A stretch of DNA of 64,000 bases, taken from Desulfobacterales bacterium (lineage in GTDB: Bacteria > Desulfobacterota > Desulfobacteria > Desulfobacterales > SpSt-501). The number at the start of each line of letters is the position of its first letter. Positions within the stretch are counted from its first letter, which is position 1. The stretch is taken from the NCBI GenBank assembly GCA_030834695.1, contig JAUQXK010000052.1:1-64000 (forward strand). Reading direction: 5' to 3'. The position numbers were made by a program, and so were the translations under genes. Positions 33,488-43,835 of this stretch are shown here, piece by piece. The notes beneath the pieces were generated by a model that had not been told where the DNA came from, made no database searches, and saw nothing but the letters and a program-made list of their open reading frames with translations.

Positions 33488-34444
33488 TTAACCTCCTTGC
33501 GGGCCGGTTTTCTTCGGAATCTCGGCCCGGATCGGGTTGACAATGACCCGGTTCATATCGGTCAGATCGATCCGCTCGAAATCAGCGACGTTCGGCGGAG
33601 TGCGGAAAAAGGCCAGCAGATCCCGAAGCAGATGATATTTGGCGGGGTAGTCGTTGTATCCCAGCCGGATGGCGCGGTTCTCCGCATACGCCACCAGCGT
33701 CAGGCCCAATTCGCGGTCCACCTGGATCGATCGCAGCTCGCGGGTGGAGAGAACGCTGCCCGGCTCGCGCCCCAGGATGAGCACCTGCAACACCGCATCC
33801 ATCGCCCGGCTGGGAGAGGGCGGCGGCGAAGCCGGCCCGCCCGCGTCGAAGACGGACAGGCCCCCCGCCGCGGCTGAACGATCCACCACGCGCAGGTCGG
33901 CGATGGCCAGACCGGCTACGGACGGAAGATCCGCCGGGTCCGACGACTCCCACTCCTTGAAAAGCTCACCCTGGGGGCTGAGCAGGAACTTGCGTCCGAC
34001 GTCCACCACGGCCGCGCCGACGTGCTCCCGGATGCGGATGCGCAACGTCGACGGACTTTCACGCTGGATCTCCGCCTCGGCAATCCAGGGGTGCGACAGC
34101 AGCCGTTTGCGGGCGGCCGCCAGATTGACGCTGAGCACATTGATCCCCGGCCGCACGCCGGCCTGGTCGAGGATGAGCTGCGGTGACAGGCGTTGACCGC
34201 CTTCGACGTGAATCTGACGGGCCTGAAAATGCTCGCTCTGGGTGAACACATCGTGCACGAAGACGAAAAAGGCGCTCACGAAAATGACCACGGCCGCGCC
34301 GGCGGTCAGCCAGATCGCCGCAACCAGTCGCCGCAGCCAGGAGCGGTGGCGATGCGCCACGGCCCGCCGGCTGATGTTCTGGCGGGGGGCGCGTCGGGTG
34401 CCGGTCCGTGACGGCCGGCGCGCGCTGGAAGAGATTGGTCTCAT
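33488..34444 (-). CDS. ftsQ: Cell division protein FtsQ
   Basis: The 318-residue bitopic protein has a basic cytoplasmic tail (about 1-38) and a transmembrane helix (LVAAIWLTAGAAVVIFVSAFF). A POTRA domain follows (about 72-145, FQARQIHVEGGQRLSPQLIL and HPWIAEAEIQRESPSTLRIRI), then the FtsQ beta domain. It belongs to the FtsQLB subcomplex. It lies four bases upstream of ftsA and 37 bases downstream of murC; murB and ddl, often found between murC and ftsQ, are absent. Confidence 0.9.
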   Translation of the reverse strand: MRPISSSARRPSRTGTRRAPRQNISRRAVAHRHRSWLRRLVAAIWLTAGAAVVIFVSAFFVFVHDVFTQSEHFQARQIHVEGGQRLSPQLILDQAGVRPGINVLSVNLAAARKRLLSHPWIAEAEIQRESPSTLRIRIREHVGAAVVDVGRKFLLSPQGELFKEWESSDPADLPSVAGLAIADLRVVDRSAAAGGLSVFDAGGPASPPPSPSRAMDAVLQVLILGREPGSVLSTRELRSIQVDRELGLTLVAYAENRAIRLGYNDYPAKYHLLRDLLAFFRTPPNVADFERIDLTDMNRVIVNPIRAEIPKKTGPQGG

Positions 34445-34481
34445 CCGATCCTCAGGACCTTGCGGCCGCGTGAATGCGCCT

Positions 34482-35888
34482 TCATGAGAACCTCCGCCCA
34501 GCGGGGTTCCCGGACGCCGTCCAGGGGGCCTTCAACAGTTCGGCGCCGACCTTCCAGACGTCGCCGGCGCCCAGGGTCAGCAACAGATCGCCCGGCGCCA
34601 GAAGGGATTTCAGTTGCGCCGCCGCATCGGCGATCCCATCGGCGAAGACCACCTGCTTGTGGCCGTGAGCGACGATCTGTCGGCCGAGGGCGTTCCCGGT
34701 GACCCCTTCAATCGGTTCTTCGCTGGCGGCATAGATCGGCAGGATGACCAGCACGTCCGATTGATAAAAAGCCCGCGAGAATTCGTCCAGCAGGGCGCGG
34801 GTGCGGGTGTAGCGGTGGGGTTGGAACGCCACCACCATGCGGCGCTCGGGCCAACCCTCGCGGACGGCCTGCAGGGTCATCTTGATTTCCGTGGGGTGGT
34901 GGCCGTAGTCGTCCACAACGGTGATCCCGTTCACCTCGCCCTTGACCTCCAGCCGCCGCTGCACGCCGGCCAGGCTCTGCAGGGCGCTCTGGATGCGTGC
35001 GACCGGGATGTCGAGCTCGGTTGCCACGACGATGCTGGCGGTGGCATTGTAAACGTTGTGGATTCCCGGCAGGTTCAGTTTAAAGCGGCCGAGCTTGCGC
35101 CGGCGGCGAAAGACGCTGAAGCGGGTCCGACGGCCTTCGACCACAACATTGCGGATCTGAAAATCGGCCTGCGGGTTCATCCCGTAGGTGGTGTAGCGTT
35201 TCTTGATCTGGGGGAGCAGGTCCTGGATGGGTTCGTTGTCCAGGCAGAGGACCGCCAGGCCGTAAAACGGAATGCGGTCGATGAACTCCAAAAAAACCCG
35301 CTGAATGGCGGCCAGATCCGCATAAAAATCGAGGTGCTCGCGGTCGATGTTGGTGACCACCGCGATGGCCGGCGAATACCGCAAAAACGAGCCGTCGCTT
35401 TCATCCGCTTCGGCCACGATAAAATCCCCGCGGCCCAGCACGGCATTGGTGCCGACGCCGATCAGCTTGCCGCCGATCACCACGGTCGGGTCCAGCCCGC
35501 CGCTGGCCAGCACGGCCGCGACGATCGATGTCGTGGTGGTCTTGCCGTGGGCCCCGGCCACCGCGACGCTGTATTTCAGCCGCATCAACTCCGCCAGCAT
35601 CTCCGCCCGCGGGATCACGGGGATCGACGCTTGATGGGCGGCCTGCACCTCCGGGTTTTCAGGCCGTACGGCCGAGGAGGTGACCACCACGTCCGCGCCC
35701 TCGATCTGTTCGGCCGCATGCCCCTCGTGGATGACACCGCCCAGCGCCCGCAGACGTTCGGTGATGTCGGTCGCCTTGAGGTCCGAGCCGGAAACGGTGT
35801 AGCCGAGGTTGAGCAGCAGTTCGGCGATGCCGCTCATTCCGATGCCGCCGATTCCCACGAAGTGGATGTGGTATTTTTTACGGTACAT
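34482..35888 (-). CDS. murC: UDP-N-acetylmuramate--L-alanine ligase
   Basis: The 468-residue Mur ligase adds the first residue, L-Ala, to UDP-MurNAc. Key segments are the N-terminal [21 protein letters not shown], the P-loop [10 protein letters not shown] (residues about 114-123), [28 protein letters not shown], and [18 protein letters not shown] in domain 3. Length is normal. It follows murG after seven bases in the dcw cluster. Confidence 0.96.
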   Translation of the reverse strand: MYRKKYHIHFVGIGGIGMSGIAELLLNLGYTVSGSDLKATDITERLRALGGVIHEGHAAEQIEGADVVVTSSAVRPENPEVQAAHQASIPVIPRAEMLAELMRLKYSVAVAGAHGKTTTTSIVAAVLASGGLDPTVVIGGKLIGVGTNAVLGRGDFIVAEADESDGSFLRYSPAIAVVTNIDREHLDFYADLAAIQRVFLEFIDRIPFYGLAVLCLDNEPIQDLLPQIKKRYTTYGMNPQADFQIRNVVVEGRRTRFSVFRRRRKLGRFKLNLPGIHNVYNATASIVVATELDIPVARIQSALQSLAGVQRRLEVKGEVNGITVVDDYGHHPTEIKMTLQAVREGWPERRMVVAFQPHRYTRTRALLDEFSRAFYQSDVLVILPIYAASEEPIEGVTGNALGRQIVAHGHKQVVFADGIADAAAQLKSLLAPGDLLLTLGAGDVWKVGAELLKAPWTASGNPAGRRFS

Positions 35889-35895
35889 GTCGTCG

Positions 35896-37062
35896 TTAGC
35901 CCGTTAACCGGTTCGCCCGCTGGGCCGGGGCCCGTGCGGCCACCAGACGGAAGCACTCGTCGACGATTCGACGGGCCGCGTCCGGCTGGCCCAGCCGGGC
36001 TGCGTGATTTTCCATCCGGTTCAGGACCTCTGGGCGGGAGGCGAAAAACCGGATGCGTTCGCTTAACCGCGCGCCGTTCAGCTGCCGCTCGTCGATCAGT
36101 TCGGCCGCGCCAGCGTCCACCAATCGCCGGGCATTGCGGTGTTGGTGGTCATCGGCCGCGTGAGGGTAGGGGATCAAAACGGCCGCCTTGCCCAGCGCGG
36201 TGATTTCAGCCACCGTGGTCGCACCGGCCCGGCAGATGATCAGGTGCGCCTGTCCGTATTGAGCGGCCATGTCGTCGAAGAACGACTGAACACGGGCGGC
36301 TACCCCCGACCGTCGATAGGCCTCGGTCACCATCGCCTCGTCCGCGCTGCCGGTCTGATGAATGAAAAAGAATCCAGCCGCATCGCCAAGGCCGCCGAGC
36401 GCTTCGATCACCGCGGTGTTGATGCGATGAGCCCCCTGGCTGCCGCCGATCACCAGCACCGTGAAACGTCTCACCGGCGTTGTGCCGGGCAAGGTGGCGC
36501 CGGTGCTTCTGGCAACAATCTGCCGCCGCAGGGGGTTTCCCGTCCAAAGGACCCTGGCGGCGTCGAACCCGGCTTCGGTCTGATCGAAGGAGGTGAAGAT
36601 CCGGTCGGCCAGCCGTGCCAGGACCCGGTTGGTGATGCCTGGCAGGACATTCTGCTCGCACAGCGCCACCGGGATCCTCCGCAGCCAGGCGGCCACTACC
36701 ACCGGCCCGGCCGAGTAGCTCCCCAGGCCGATGACGAGATGCGGGCGGAAGGCCCGCAGCCGCAGGAGCGACTGGACGATGCTCCCCGGCAGACGGCAGA
36801 GCCCCCGCAACTGGTTCCATCGGCCGCGGCCCTTCAGCCCCTCGACGGAGATCGTCGCGAGCGGGAAGCCCGCGCGCACCAGGGCCGTGCGCTCGAATTC
36901 GTTGCCCCGGCTGATGAAAAGAACCTGGTGGGCGGGATGACGGGCCCGGATTTCTTCGGCCACGGCGATGCCCGGGAACAGATGGCCGCCCGTGCCGCCG
37001 CCGGCGATGACGATCCTCAAGCCGTGCTGGCCGGAGCATGGGTTGCATTCGCGCGCCGTCAT
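35896..37062 (-). CDS. murG: UDP-GlcNAc:lipid I N-acetylglucosamine transferase
   Basis: The 388-residue glycosyltransferase converts lipid I to lipid II at the inner membrane. [22 protein letters not shown] is the N-terminal G-loop, [20 protein letters not shown] and [19 protein letters not shown] follow, and the C-terminal domain has [19 protein letters not shown] and the UDP-GlcNAc site [30 protein letters not shown] 37062 overlaps the ftsW stop in an ATGA junction and supports translational coupling. Longer upstream extension of the frame would run antisense-like through ftsW and has no family resemblance. Confidence 0.95.
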   Translation of the reverse strand: MTARECNPCSGQHGLRIVIAGGGTGGHLFPGIAVAEEIRARHPAHQVLFISRGNEFERTALVRAGFPLATISVEGLKGRGRWNQLRGLCRLPGSIVQSLLRLRAFRPHLVIGLGSYSAGPVVVAAWLRRIPVALCEQNVLPGITNRVLARLADRIFTSFDQTEAGFDAARVLWTGNPLRRQIVARSTGATLPGTTPVRRFTVLVIGGSQGAHRINTAVIEALGGLGDAAGFFFIHQTGSADEAMVTEAYRRSGVAARVQSFFDDMAAQYGQAHLIICRAGATTVAEITALGKAAVLIPYPHAADDHQHRNARRLVDAGAAELIDERQLNGARLSERIRFFASRPEVLNRMENHAARLGQPDAARRIVDECFRLVAARAPAQRANRLTG

Positions 37063-38213
37063 TCCGCACCTCGCCCGTGCGGGCCGGCGGCACCGATATT
37101 CATCAGTATTCCGATCGTGGCCATGTTCAATAACAGCGACGTCCCGCCGTAGCTCAGGAACGGAAGGGTCAGGCCCTTGGTCGGGAGCAGTCCCAGTGTG
37201 ACCGCCATGTTGATGCAGATCTGCAGGCCGAGCGCGGCGGTCAGGCCGATGGCCAAATAGCTGCCGAACAGGTCGGCTGCATGACGCGCGATGCGGATGC
37301 CCTTCCAGATGATCATCAGATAGAGCAGAATGATCACCATCACTCCCATCAGGCCCAGTTCCTCGCCGATCACCGAAAAAATGAAGTCCGTGTGGGGTTC
37401 GGGCAGATAGAACAGCTTCTGGTAGCCTTTGCCGATGCCAGCCCCCCACCAGCCGCCCGTGCCGAAGGCCATCAACGAGTGCACGATCTGATAACCGGCG
37501 TCGGCGCTGTACTGCCAGGGATCCAAGAAGCTCAGCAGCCGGCGCATCCGGTAGCCGGCCAGGGTGATGAAATAAGCTCCGGCCAACCCCAGAGCCAGGC
37601 AGGAACTGCCCAAATACAGCATCCGGACACCGCCGACGAACATCATCAGCCAGGTCAGAACGGCGAGGATGGCCACCGATCCGAAGTCGGGCTGCTTCAG
37701 GATCAGGGCCGCCATCCCCCCCAAGACCACCACATGGGGCACGAATCCGATCGAGAACTCCTTGATGCGGTCGGCTTTTTTCTCCAAGGAATACGCCAGG
37801 TAGACAATCAGCGCGAAACGGGCGAATTCCGACGGCTGGAAGCGCAGCGGTCCCAGCCCCAACCACCGGCTCGATCCGCCGGCGGTGATCCCCAGCGGCG
37901 AGAACAGCACCGCCGCCAGCAGGATCAGCGCCGTCGCCAACAGCGGATAGGCCAACGGCCGGTAGAGCCGGTAGGGTATGTGCCGAGCCAGTACGAGTAC
38001 GCAGATGCCCACCAGCGCGAACATGGCCTGCTTTTTCAAAAAGTAGTAATCCGAGCTGAACTTTTTCATGGCCAGGGCCGAGCTGGCGCTGTAGACCATG
38101 ACGATGCCGATGCCCACCAGAAAGAGCACCGGAAACAGCAGTTGCACGTCGTAGACGGTGCTGGCGGATCGTCCGCGGCTGACGCTCGGAATGGCCACGG
38201 CAGCGTGCCTCAT
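37059..38213 (-). CDS. ftsW: SEDS-family peptidoglycan glycosyltransferase FtsW
   Basis: The 384-residue protein with about ten membrane segments polymerises septal glycan strands together with FtsI. SEDS signatures are LGPLRFQPSEFARFALIVYLA, ILKQPDFGSVAILAVLTWLMMF (with the catalytic-region Asp), GYQIVHSLMAFGTGGWWGAGIGKG and LTLPFLSYGGTSLLLNMATIGILM. It starts three bases after murD ends and overlaps murG by four. Confidence 0.96.
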   Translation of the reverse strand: MRHAAVAIPSVSRGRSASTVYDVQLLFPVLFLVGIGIVMVYSASSALAMKKFSSDYYFLKKQAMFALVGICVLVLARHIPYRLYRPLAYPLLATALILLAAVLFSPLGITAGGSSRWLGLGPLRFQPSEFARFALIVYLAYSLEKKADRIKEFSIGFVPHVVVLGGMAALILKQPDFGSVAILAVLTWLMMFVGGVRMLYLGSSCLALGLAGAYFITLAGYRMRRLLSFLDPWQYSADAGYQIVHSLMAFGTGGWWGAGIGKGYQKLFYLPEPHTDFIFSVIGEELGLMGVMVIILLYLMIIWKGIRIARHAADLFGSYLAIGLTAALGLQICINMAVTLGLLPTKGLTLPFLSYGGTSLLLNMATIGILMNIGAAGPHGRGAE

Positions 38214-38216
38214 GGG

Positions 38217-39626
38217 TTACCGGTCCTTGTCCTTATCGGCATCCGCAATGGCGGATGCGGGAGGCGCATCGTTTGGCGCCGGCTTCAACGCCTCGACCGC
38301 GCGGCGAAAGTCATCGCCGCGCTCCTGGTAATTCGCATACCGATCGAAACTGGCGCAGCCCGGGGCGAGCAGCACCGCATCCCCGGCGACGGCCATGTCC
38401 TGCGCCGCCTGGACGGCGTCCTGCATGGAGGCGGCCTCTCGCGTCGGCAGGAGCCCGCCGAGGGCTGCCCGCAAGGCGTCCCGGCTGCCACCGAGCAGGA
38501 CGAGGCCCCGGCCACGGCAGCGGATGGCGTCTCGGAGCAGGCTGAAATCACCGCCCTTGTCCACTCCGCCCATGATCAGCACCACCGGCGAGCGGAAGCA
38601 CTCCAGGCCGCGACGCACCGCGTCGACGTTGGTGGCTTTGGAGTCGTTCACGTATTCGACGCCGTTGATCGTCGCGATGGTCTCCAGGCGGTGAGCGGCC
38701 GGCCGGAAGGCGTCGAGGGCCGCCTGGATGCCGGCCGGGTCGGCGCCGGCCGATAGAGCCGCCAGGGCGGCTGCGGCTGCGTTTTCCGCATTGTGCACCC
38801 CGCGCAGCCGGAAGCGCGCCAGGTCCAGCCGGCTCGTTTCACGGCCCGGCAGCCGCAGGATCAGTTGGCTGCCGTCCAGACCGGCGGCATGGCCCGCATC
38901 GGCGGTGCCGAAGTAAAGCTTGCGGCTGCGGATGGTCGCGACGTGTGCGGCGATGACCGGATCGCCGGCGTTCAGGACGGCGATGTCCCCGGCGTCCTGG
39001 TTGTCGAACAGCCGCATCTTGGCCGCCGCGTAGTCGGCGAAGCCCGCATGCCGGTCCAGGTGGTCCGGGGTGATATTGAGCAGGACCCCGACGGCCGGCC
39101 GGAAAGATTCGATCGTGTCCAGCTGAAAGCTGCTGACTTCCGCCACCACGATCTCGGCGGTCATTCCGGCGTCCACATAACCGATGAGGGGGCGGCCGAT
39201 GTTGCCGCCCACGAACACCCGCCGGCCCGACGCGGCGAGCATGGCACCCACCAGTTCGGTGGTCGTGGTCTTGCCGTTGGTACCGGTCACCGCCACGATG
39301 GGCTGGCGGATAAAACGGGCGGCCAGTTCGGTCTCGCCGATCACGGGAATACCGCGGTTGCGAGCGGCCTGCAGCACCGGCAGCGTGTGCGGCACGCCGG
39401 GGCTCAACACGATCATCTCGGCGCGCGCGAAACTTGCGTCGTCATGGCCGCCCAATTCCAGCGCAATTCCCATGGCCCGCAATTCGGCCACCGCGGGTCC
39501 GAGGCGGCCCTCGTCGGCCTGATCGGTCGCCCGGACGATCGCCCCCCGGCCGTGCAGAAACCGGGCGGCGGCGGTCCCGGTGCGGGCCAGCCCGACCACG
39601 AGAATGCGTTTGCGGTGCAGATCCAT
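38217..39626 (-). CDS. murD: UDP-N-acetylmuramoyl-L-alanine--D-glutamate ligase
   Basis: The 469-residue Mur ligase adds D-glutamate. It has KRILVVGLARTGTAAARFLHGRG at the N-terminus, the P-loop VAVTGTNGKTTTTELVGAML, EVSSFQLDTIESFRPAVGVLLNITPDHLDRH, and the VNDSKATNVDAVRRGLE and LLAPGCASFDRYANYQERGDDF motifs of domain 3. It lies 103 bases downstream of mraY and is followed closely by ftsW. Confidence 0.96.
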   Translation of the reverse strand: MDLHRKRILVVGLARTGTAAARFLHGRGAIVRATDQADEGRLGPAVAELRAMGIALELGGHDDASFARAEMIVLSPGVPHTLPVLQAARNRGIPVIGETELAARFIRQPIVAVTGTNGKTTTTELVGAMLAASGRRVFVGGNIGRPLIGYVDAGMTAEIVVAEVSSFQLDTIESFRPAVGVLLNITPDHLDRHAGFADYAAAKMRLFDNQDAGDIAVLNAGDPVIAAHVATIRSRKLYFGTADAGHAAGLDGSQLILRLPGRETSRLDLARFRLRGVHNAENAAAAALAALSAGADPAGIQAALDAFRPAAHRLETIATINGVEYVNDSKATNVDAVRRGLECFRSPVVLIMGGVDKGGDFSLLRDAIRCRGRGLVLLGGSRDALRAALGGLLPTREAASMQDAVQAAQDMAVAGDAVLLAPGCASFDRYANYQERGDDFRRAVEALKPAPNDAPPASAIADADKDKDR

Positions 39627-39729
39627 GCCGACGTCCTTAAGGTGGCGATGCGGCCCCGTCCGCTCCGCCCGACACCGGAGGAGGGCGGTCGTCGGATGCC
39701 GGGTCGGGGCGGACGGGTCGCATGCCGTG

Positions 39730-40809
39730 TTACCGGAGCTTCAGCGTGCTCATGGCGAGCAAGGCCAGAGCGATCGCAATGATCCAGAACCGTACGATGA
39801 CTTTGGGTTCCGGCCAGCCTTTCAACTCAAAATGGTGATGCAGCGGCGCCATGCGAAAGATCCGTCGGCCGCTGGTCATCTTGAAAAAGCCCACCTGAAA
39901 GATGACCGATAAGGCCTCGATCACGAAGAGCCCCCCGACCAGCGCCAACAGGATCTCCTGCTTGGTAATGACGGCGATCACCCCCAGCGTGGCCCCCAGA
40001 GACAGAGACCCTGTATCCCCCATGAAAACCTGGGCCGGATACGCGTTGAACCACAAGAATCCCAAGCCGGCGCCGGCCATGGCGCCGCAGAGTACGGTGA
40101 GCTCCCCGCAGCCGGGCACGTAGGTGATTTGCAGGTAGCTGGCGATTTTGACGTGGCCGGCGACATAGGCAAAGACCATGTACGTGGCGGCGGCGATGAT
40201 CACCGGGCCGATGGCCAGCCCGTCGAGGCCGTCCGTCAGGTTGACGGCGTTGGACGCTCCGACGATGACGATCATCGCAAAGATGATGTAGCCCCAGTCC
40301 AAGTCCGGTGTCACCGTCTTGAAAAACGGAACGGTCACTTCGGTTGAGAAATTCGGCGTGAGATAAACCCAAACCCCGGCGACCAGCGCGACCCCTGCCT
40401 GCCACACCAGTTTGCCGCGCACGCTGAGCCCCTTGCTCTGCTTTTTGACCTGCATGAGGTAGTCATCCATAAACCCCACGGCTCCGAAACCCAGCAGGAC
40501 CCACAGGGCGATCCAGATGAACGGGTCGGTCAGGTCGCTCCACAGCAGCGTGGCCAGGGTAACCGCGGCGATCATCAAGACCCCGCCCATGGTCGGGGTT
40601 CCGGCCTTCCCCAGGTGGCTTTTGGGGCCGTCGTCGCGGATGTACTGTCCGACCTGCATCCGCGCCAGCCGGTCGATCACCCAGGGCCCCAGGAAAAAGC
40701 AGATGAAAAAGGCGGTGAGGCTGGCGTAGATCGTCCGGAACGTGATGTAGCGGAACACGTTCAGGATCGAGAACAGGGTGTGCAGCGGATACAGTAAATG
40801 ATACAGCAT
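39730..40809 (-). CDS. mraY: Phospho-N-acetylmuramoyl-pentapeptide transferase
   Basis: The 359-residue protein with ten membrane helices makes lipid I on undecaprenyl phosphate. Signatures are [37 protein letters not shown] (the Asp pair), [43 protein letters not shown] and the [20 protein letters not shown] cytoplasmic loop. Length is normal. It starts one base after the murF stop, a coupled arrangement. Confidence 0.97.
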   Translation of the reverse strand: MLYHLLYPLHTLFSILNVFRYITFRTIYASLTAFFICFFLGPWVIDRLARMQVGQYIRDDGPKSHLGKAGTPTMGGVLMIAAVTLATLLWSDLTDPFIWIALWVLLGFGAVGFMDDYLMQVKKQSKGLSVRGKLVWQAGVALVAGVWVYLTPNFSTEVTVPFFKTVTPDLDWGYIIFAMIVIVGASNAVNLTDGLDGLAIGPVIIAAATYMVFAYVAGHVKIASYLQITYVPGCGELTVLCGAMAGAGLGFLWFNAYPAQVFMGDTGSLSLGATLGVIAVITKQEILLALVGGLFVIEALSVIFQVGFFKMTSGRRIFRMAPLHHHFELKGWPEPKVIVRFWIIAIALALLAMSTLKLR

Positions 40810-40810
40810 C

Positions 40811-42223
40811 TCAGTTTCCTATTGGTGCGGCCCCGTCCCGCACGGCCCGGACAACCGCTTCCATCCCCATCGCCCGGGAGCCCTTGACGAGCACCCAGTC
40901 GCCGGCCTTCAATTCCAGCAGCAGAGCGGCCTGCACCTCGGCCCGGGAGCCGATGACGATGTCGGCGGCCGCCATGCCCTCCTGGCGGGCGCCGGCGGCG
41001 ACCTCGGCGGCAAAATCCCCGCAGGCCAGCAGCTTGGCCGCGCCGCTGCGGGCGGCAAACTGGCCCAGCTGCCGGTGCCGGGCGACCGAATCGCGGCCCA
41101 GTTCGCGCATGTCGCCGAGCACCAGCAGGCTGCGGGCGCCCCCGCGCAGGCGATTCAGCGTATCCATGGCGCCCTCCATGGACGCCGGGTTGGCGTTATA
41201 CGTATCGTCGATCAAGTGGATTCCGCCGGCCAGCGCGGCCACGCTCATGCGGCCCGCTACCGGGGTAAAGGCTTCCAGCCCGTCCCGGATGTCGGTGATG
41301 TCCAGACCCAGCAAATACCCGACCGCCGCTGCGGCGAGGGCGTTGTGCACCATAAACCGGCCGACGGCCTGCAGCTGAACCGGCGTACGTCGTCCCGGCA
41401 GCGCCAATTCGAAGCAGATTCCCCGGTCTGTTTCGCGGATCTGATCCGCGCGCACCGCGGCATCGGCCGATCGGCCGAACAGCAGGGCTCCCGCGCCGGA
41501 TGGCCCGGCCAGCGCCCGCAGGCGAGGATCGTCCGCGTTCAGCACGGCCCGCCCGCCGGGTGCCAGCCCGGCCGCCAGAGCGCTTTTTTCCTGCAGGACC
41601 CCCTCCAAGGACCCGAGCCCCTCCAAGTGCGCCGGCCCGATGTTGGTGATGACGCCGATGTCCGGGGTGCAGATTTCGCTCAGCCGCGCGATTTCGCCGG
41701 GCCGGTTGGTTCCCAGCTCCAGGACCGCCCATTGATGGGTCGGCTCCAGCCGCAGCAGCGTCAGCGGGACCCCGATCTGGTTGTTCAGGTTGTGGGCCGG
41801 CTCCAGAACCGTGAAGCGTCGTGACAGGACCTCGGCGGCCATTCGGCGCGTGCTGGTTTTGCCGTTGGACCCCGTGATGGCGACCACCGCGGCCGGCGAG
41901 CGCCGGCGATGGAATGCGCCCAATTCGCCGAGCGCGCGGGTGGTGTCATCGACCGCCACGCAGACGGCGTCGCGGTGCACCTCAAGCAACGTCCGCACCT
42001 CGCCCGCCCGGTCGCGGCGGATGACGATGCCGCGGATGCCCTGGTTCAGCACATCCCCGATGAACCGGTGCCCATCGTGCACCTCTCCGTGAATGGCCAC
42101 AAACGCGTCGCGGGCCGTAATGGTGCGCGAGTCGATGCCAATGGAATCGAAGCTTTGATCGCGTGCGCCCGTCACGAGCCCTCCGCGGGTGGCGTCGAGT
42201 ATGTCTTTTACCGTCCAGGGCAT
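40811..42223 (-). CDS. murF: UDP-N-acetylmuramoyl-tripeptide--D-alanyl-D-alanine ligase
   Basis: The 470-residue Mur ligase adds D-Ala-D-Ala. It shows [36 protein letters not shown], the P-loop [51 protein letters not shown] and [20 protein letters not shown] place the start at ATG 42223, since upstream codons would be read through the GAGGACTGAG repeat. No strong ribosome-binding site precedes it, which sets it apart from its neighbours, and the repeat separates it from murE. Confidence 0.94.
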   Translation of the reverse strand: MPWTVKDILDATRGGLVTGARDQSFDSIGIDSRTITARDAFVAIHGEVHDGHRFIGDVLNQGIRGIVIRRDRAGEVRTLLEVHRDAVCVAVDDTTRALGELGAFHRRRSPAAVVAITGSNGKTSTRRMAAEVLSRRFTVLEPAHNLNNQIGVPLTLLRLEPTHQWAVLELGTNRPGEIARLSEICTPDIGVITNIGPAHLEGLGSLEGVLQEKSALAAGLAPGGRAVLNADDPRLRALAGPSGAGALLFGRSADAAVRADQIRETDRGICFELALPGRRTPVQLQAVGRFMVHNALAAAAVGYLLGLDITDIRDGLEAFTPVAGRMSVAALAGGIHLIDDTYNANPASMEGAMDTLNRLRGGARSLLVLGDMRELGRDSVARHRQLGQFAARSGAAKLLACGDFAAEVAAGARQEGMAAADIVIGSRAEVQAALLLELKAGDWVLVKGSRAMGMEAVVRAVRDGAAPIGN

Positions 42224-42230
42224 TTTTCGC

Positions 42231-42320
42231 GCTGAGGACTGAGTGCGGAGGGCCGAGAAGAAATACATGCCAGCCCCCCATGCGCCTAACTCAGCCCTCC
42301 GTCCTCCTACCTCAGTCCTG
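42231..42320. repeat. Second GAGGACTGAG-family palindrome, between murE and murF
   Basis: The left arm GCTGAGGACTGAG plus TGCGGAGGGC (42231-42253) faces a right arm of CTCAGCCCTCC, GTCCTCC and CTCAGTCCT words (42290-42319). The family is the same as at 147-280. The right arm overlaps the last codons and stop of murE: the TGA lies inside GGACTGAG. It fills the entire 88-base gap between murE and murF, where the other dcw genes overlap or nearly touch. Confidence 0.7.
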
Positions 42321-43835
42321 CAAAGTGTCCAGCACGGCGGCCGCCTCTTCGCGGTCATCGAAGTGGACGGCCTGATGGCCGATGATCTGATACGGTTCAT
42401 GCCCCTTGCCCGCGATCAGCACGGCGTCCCCCGGCCGCGCGGCGCGGATGCCCAGGGCGATGGCCTTGCGCCGGTCCGGCTCGACCACGAAGCCTTTGCC
42501 GCCGGCCGGTATATCGATCTCACGGGCGCCGGTCTCCGGAACGCCCTGCGTCCGGATCCCCGGAACGATCTGATTCAAAATGGCGACCGGGTCTTCGGTG
42601 CGGGGGTTGTCGGATGTCACGACGGCGAAGTCGCTCAGCCGCGCCGCGATGGCGCCCATGATCGGGCGTTTGGTGCGGTCGCGGTCGCCGCCGCAGCCGA
42701 ACACGCAGATGATCCGTCCCGCCGTGAGCGCGCGCAGGGCCGTCAGCGCATTTTCGAGGGCGTCGGGTGTGTGGGAGTAGTCCACATACACCCATCGGCC
42801 GCTCCGGCTCTCCACCCGCTCCAGCCGCCCGGGGACGTGACCGACGGTTTCCAGGCCGGCGCCGATGACCTGGGGATCGATGCCCAGGGCCGCTCCCACG
42901 CCGGCCGCACAAAGCAGGTTCTCAATGTTGTGGCGACCCACCAGACGCGAGCGGATACCGATGCGCCGCGCTCCAAATACGATGGAACCGCGAATGCCCT
43001 GCAGGTCGCAGGACCAATGCTCGCCGCGCACGCTGCAGTCCGGCTGCGTACCGGCGCGGATCACCCGGAGCGCCGCCTGTTCGGCCAACTCGCAGCCATG
43101 GGCGCTGTCCGTATTAACGACGGCAACGGCCCGGCCGGCCTTGGGTCCGGATGCCAGGAAATGGGTGAACAAGCGCTTCTTGGTCGCCCAGTAAGCCGGC
43201 ATGCTGCCATGGAAGTCGAGGTGGTCCTGACTCAGATTGGTGAACACGCCGACGTCGATCCAGCAAGCGTGGATGCGCTGAAGATCGATGGCGTGGGAAG
43301 AGGCCTCCAGGACGACGTGCGAGACGCCCGCCGCTCGCATCTCCGCCAGGATTCGTTGAAGGTCCAGGGATTCGGGCGTCGTGGTCGGGCTGGGATGGGA
43401 GCCCCCCGAATGCCGATAGTTGATGGTCCCGATCACCCCGGTGGGCCGGCCGGCCTGCGTGAGGATGCCTTCGACGAGGTAGGTGGTGGTGGTCTTTCCG
43501 TTGGTGCCGGTGACGGCGATCACGGTCAACTGCTCCGACGGGCGGCCGTAAAACGCCGCGGCCAACTCGGCCAGGGCGCGCCGCGTGTCGGGCACGATAG
43601 CGACCACCCCGGGGCCGGCGATCGGTTTCTCCGTGACCACGGCGACCGCGCCGCGCCGACGGGCGTCGTCGATGAAATCATGGCCGTCGGCGACCCGTCC
43701 GCGGACGGCCACGAAGACCCCGCCGGGCTGCACGTCCTGGGAACGGTAGTGCAGCGCCGTCACCTCCGGCCCTTCCCCCTGCAGGCCGTGAACGGTGCAG
43801 GGGCCTAAGACCGCCATGAGAGGGGCGACGTTCAT
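42312..43835 (-). CDS. murE: UDP-MurNAc-L-Ala-D-Glu--meso-diaminopimelate ligase
   Basis: The 507-residue Mur ligase adds the third residue of the stem peptide. It has ALHYRSQDVQPGGVFVAVRG, the P-loop VIAVTGTNGKTTTTYLVEGIL, EASSHAIDLQRI and TNLSQDHLDFHGSM. In domain 3 VTSDNPRTEDP contains the DNPR signature diagnostic for meso-diaminopimelate, as expected for a Gram-negative. ATG 43835 overlaps the ftsI stop in an ATGA junction. The stop codon lies inside an intergenic repeat. Confidence 0.96.
   Translation of the reverse strand: MNVAPLMAVLGPCTVHGLQGEGPEVTALHYRSQDVQPGGVFVAVRGRVADGHDFIDDARRRGAVAVVTEKPIAGPGVVAIVPDTRRALAELAAAFYGRPSEQLTVIAVTGTNGKTTTTYLVEGILTQAGRPTGVIGTINYRHSGGSHPSPTTTPESLDLQRILAEMRAAGVSHVVLEASSHAIDLQRIHACWIDVGVFTNLSQDHLDFHGSMPAYWATKKRLFTHFLASGPKAGRAVAVVNTDSAHGCELAEQAALRVIRAGTQPDCSVRGEHWSCDLQGIRGSIVFGARRIGIRSRLVGRHNIENLLCAAGVGAALGIDPQVIGAGLETVGHVPGRLERVESRSGRWVYVDYSHTPDALENALTALRALTAGRIICVFGCGGDRDRTKRPIMGAIAARLSDFAVVTSDNPRTEDPVAILNQIVPGIRTQGVPETGAREIDIPAGGKGFVVEPDRRKAIALGIRAARPGDAVLIAGKGHEPYQIIGHQAVHFDDREEAAAVLDTLQD

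Noticed and set aside
34614-36203. A 529-codon plus-strand frame opposite murC and murG.
   Set aside because: Both minus-strand genes have all Mur motifs. The plus-strand translation is repetitive Asp/His/Gly/Val shadow sequence.
37063-37866. N-terminal extension of the murG frame through ftsW.
   Set aside because: The extension is out-of-frame ftsW sequence without family resemblance. ATG 37062 overlaps the ftsW stop in an ATGA junction and gives a normal MurG length.
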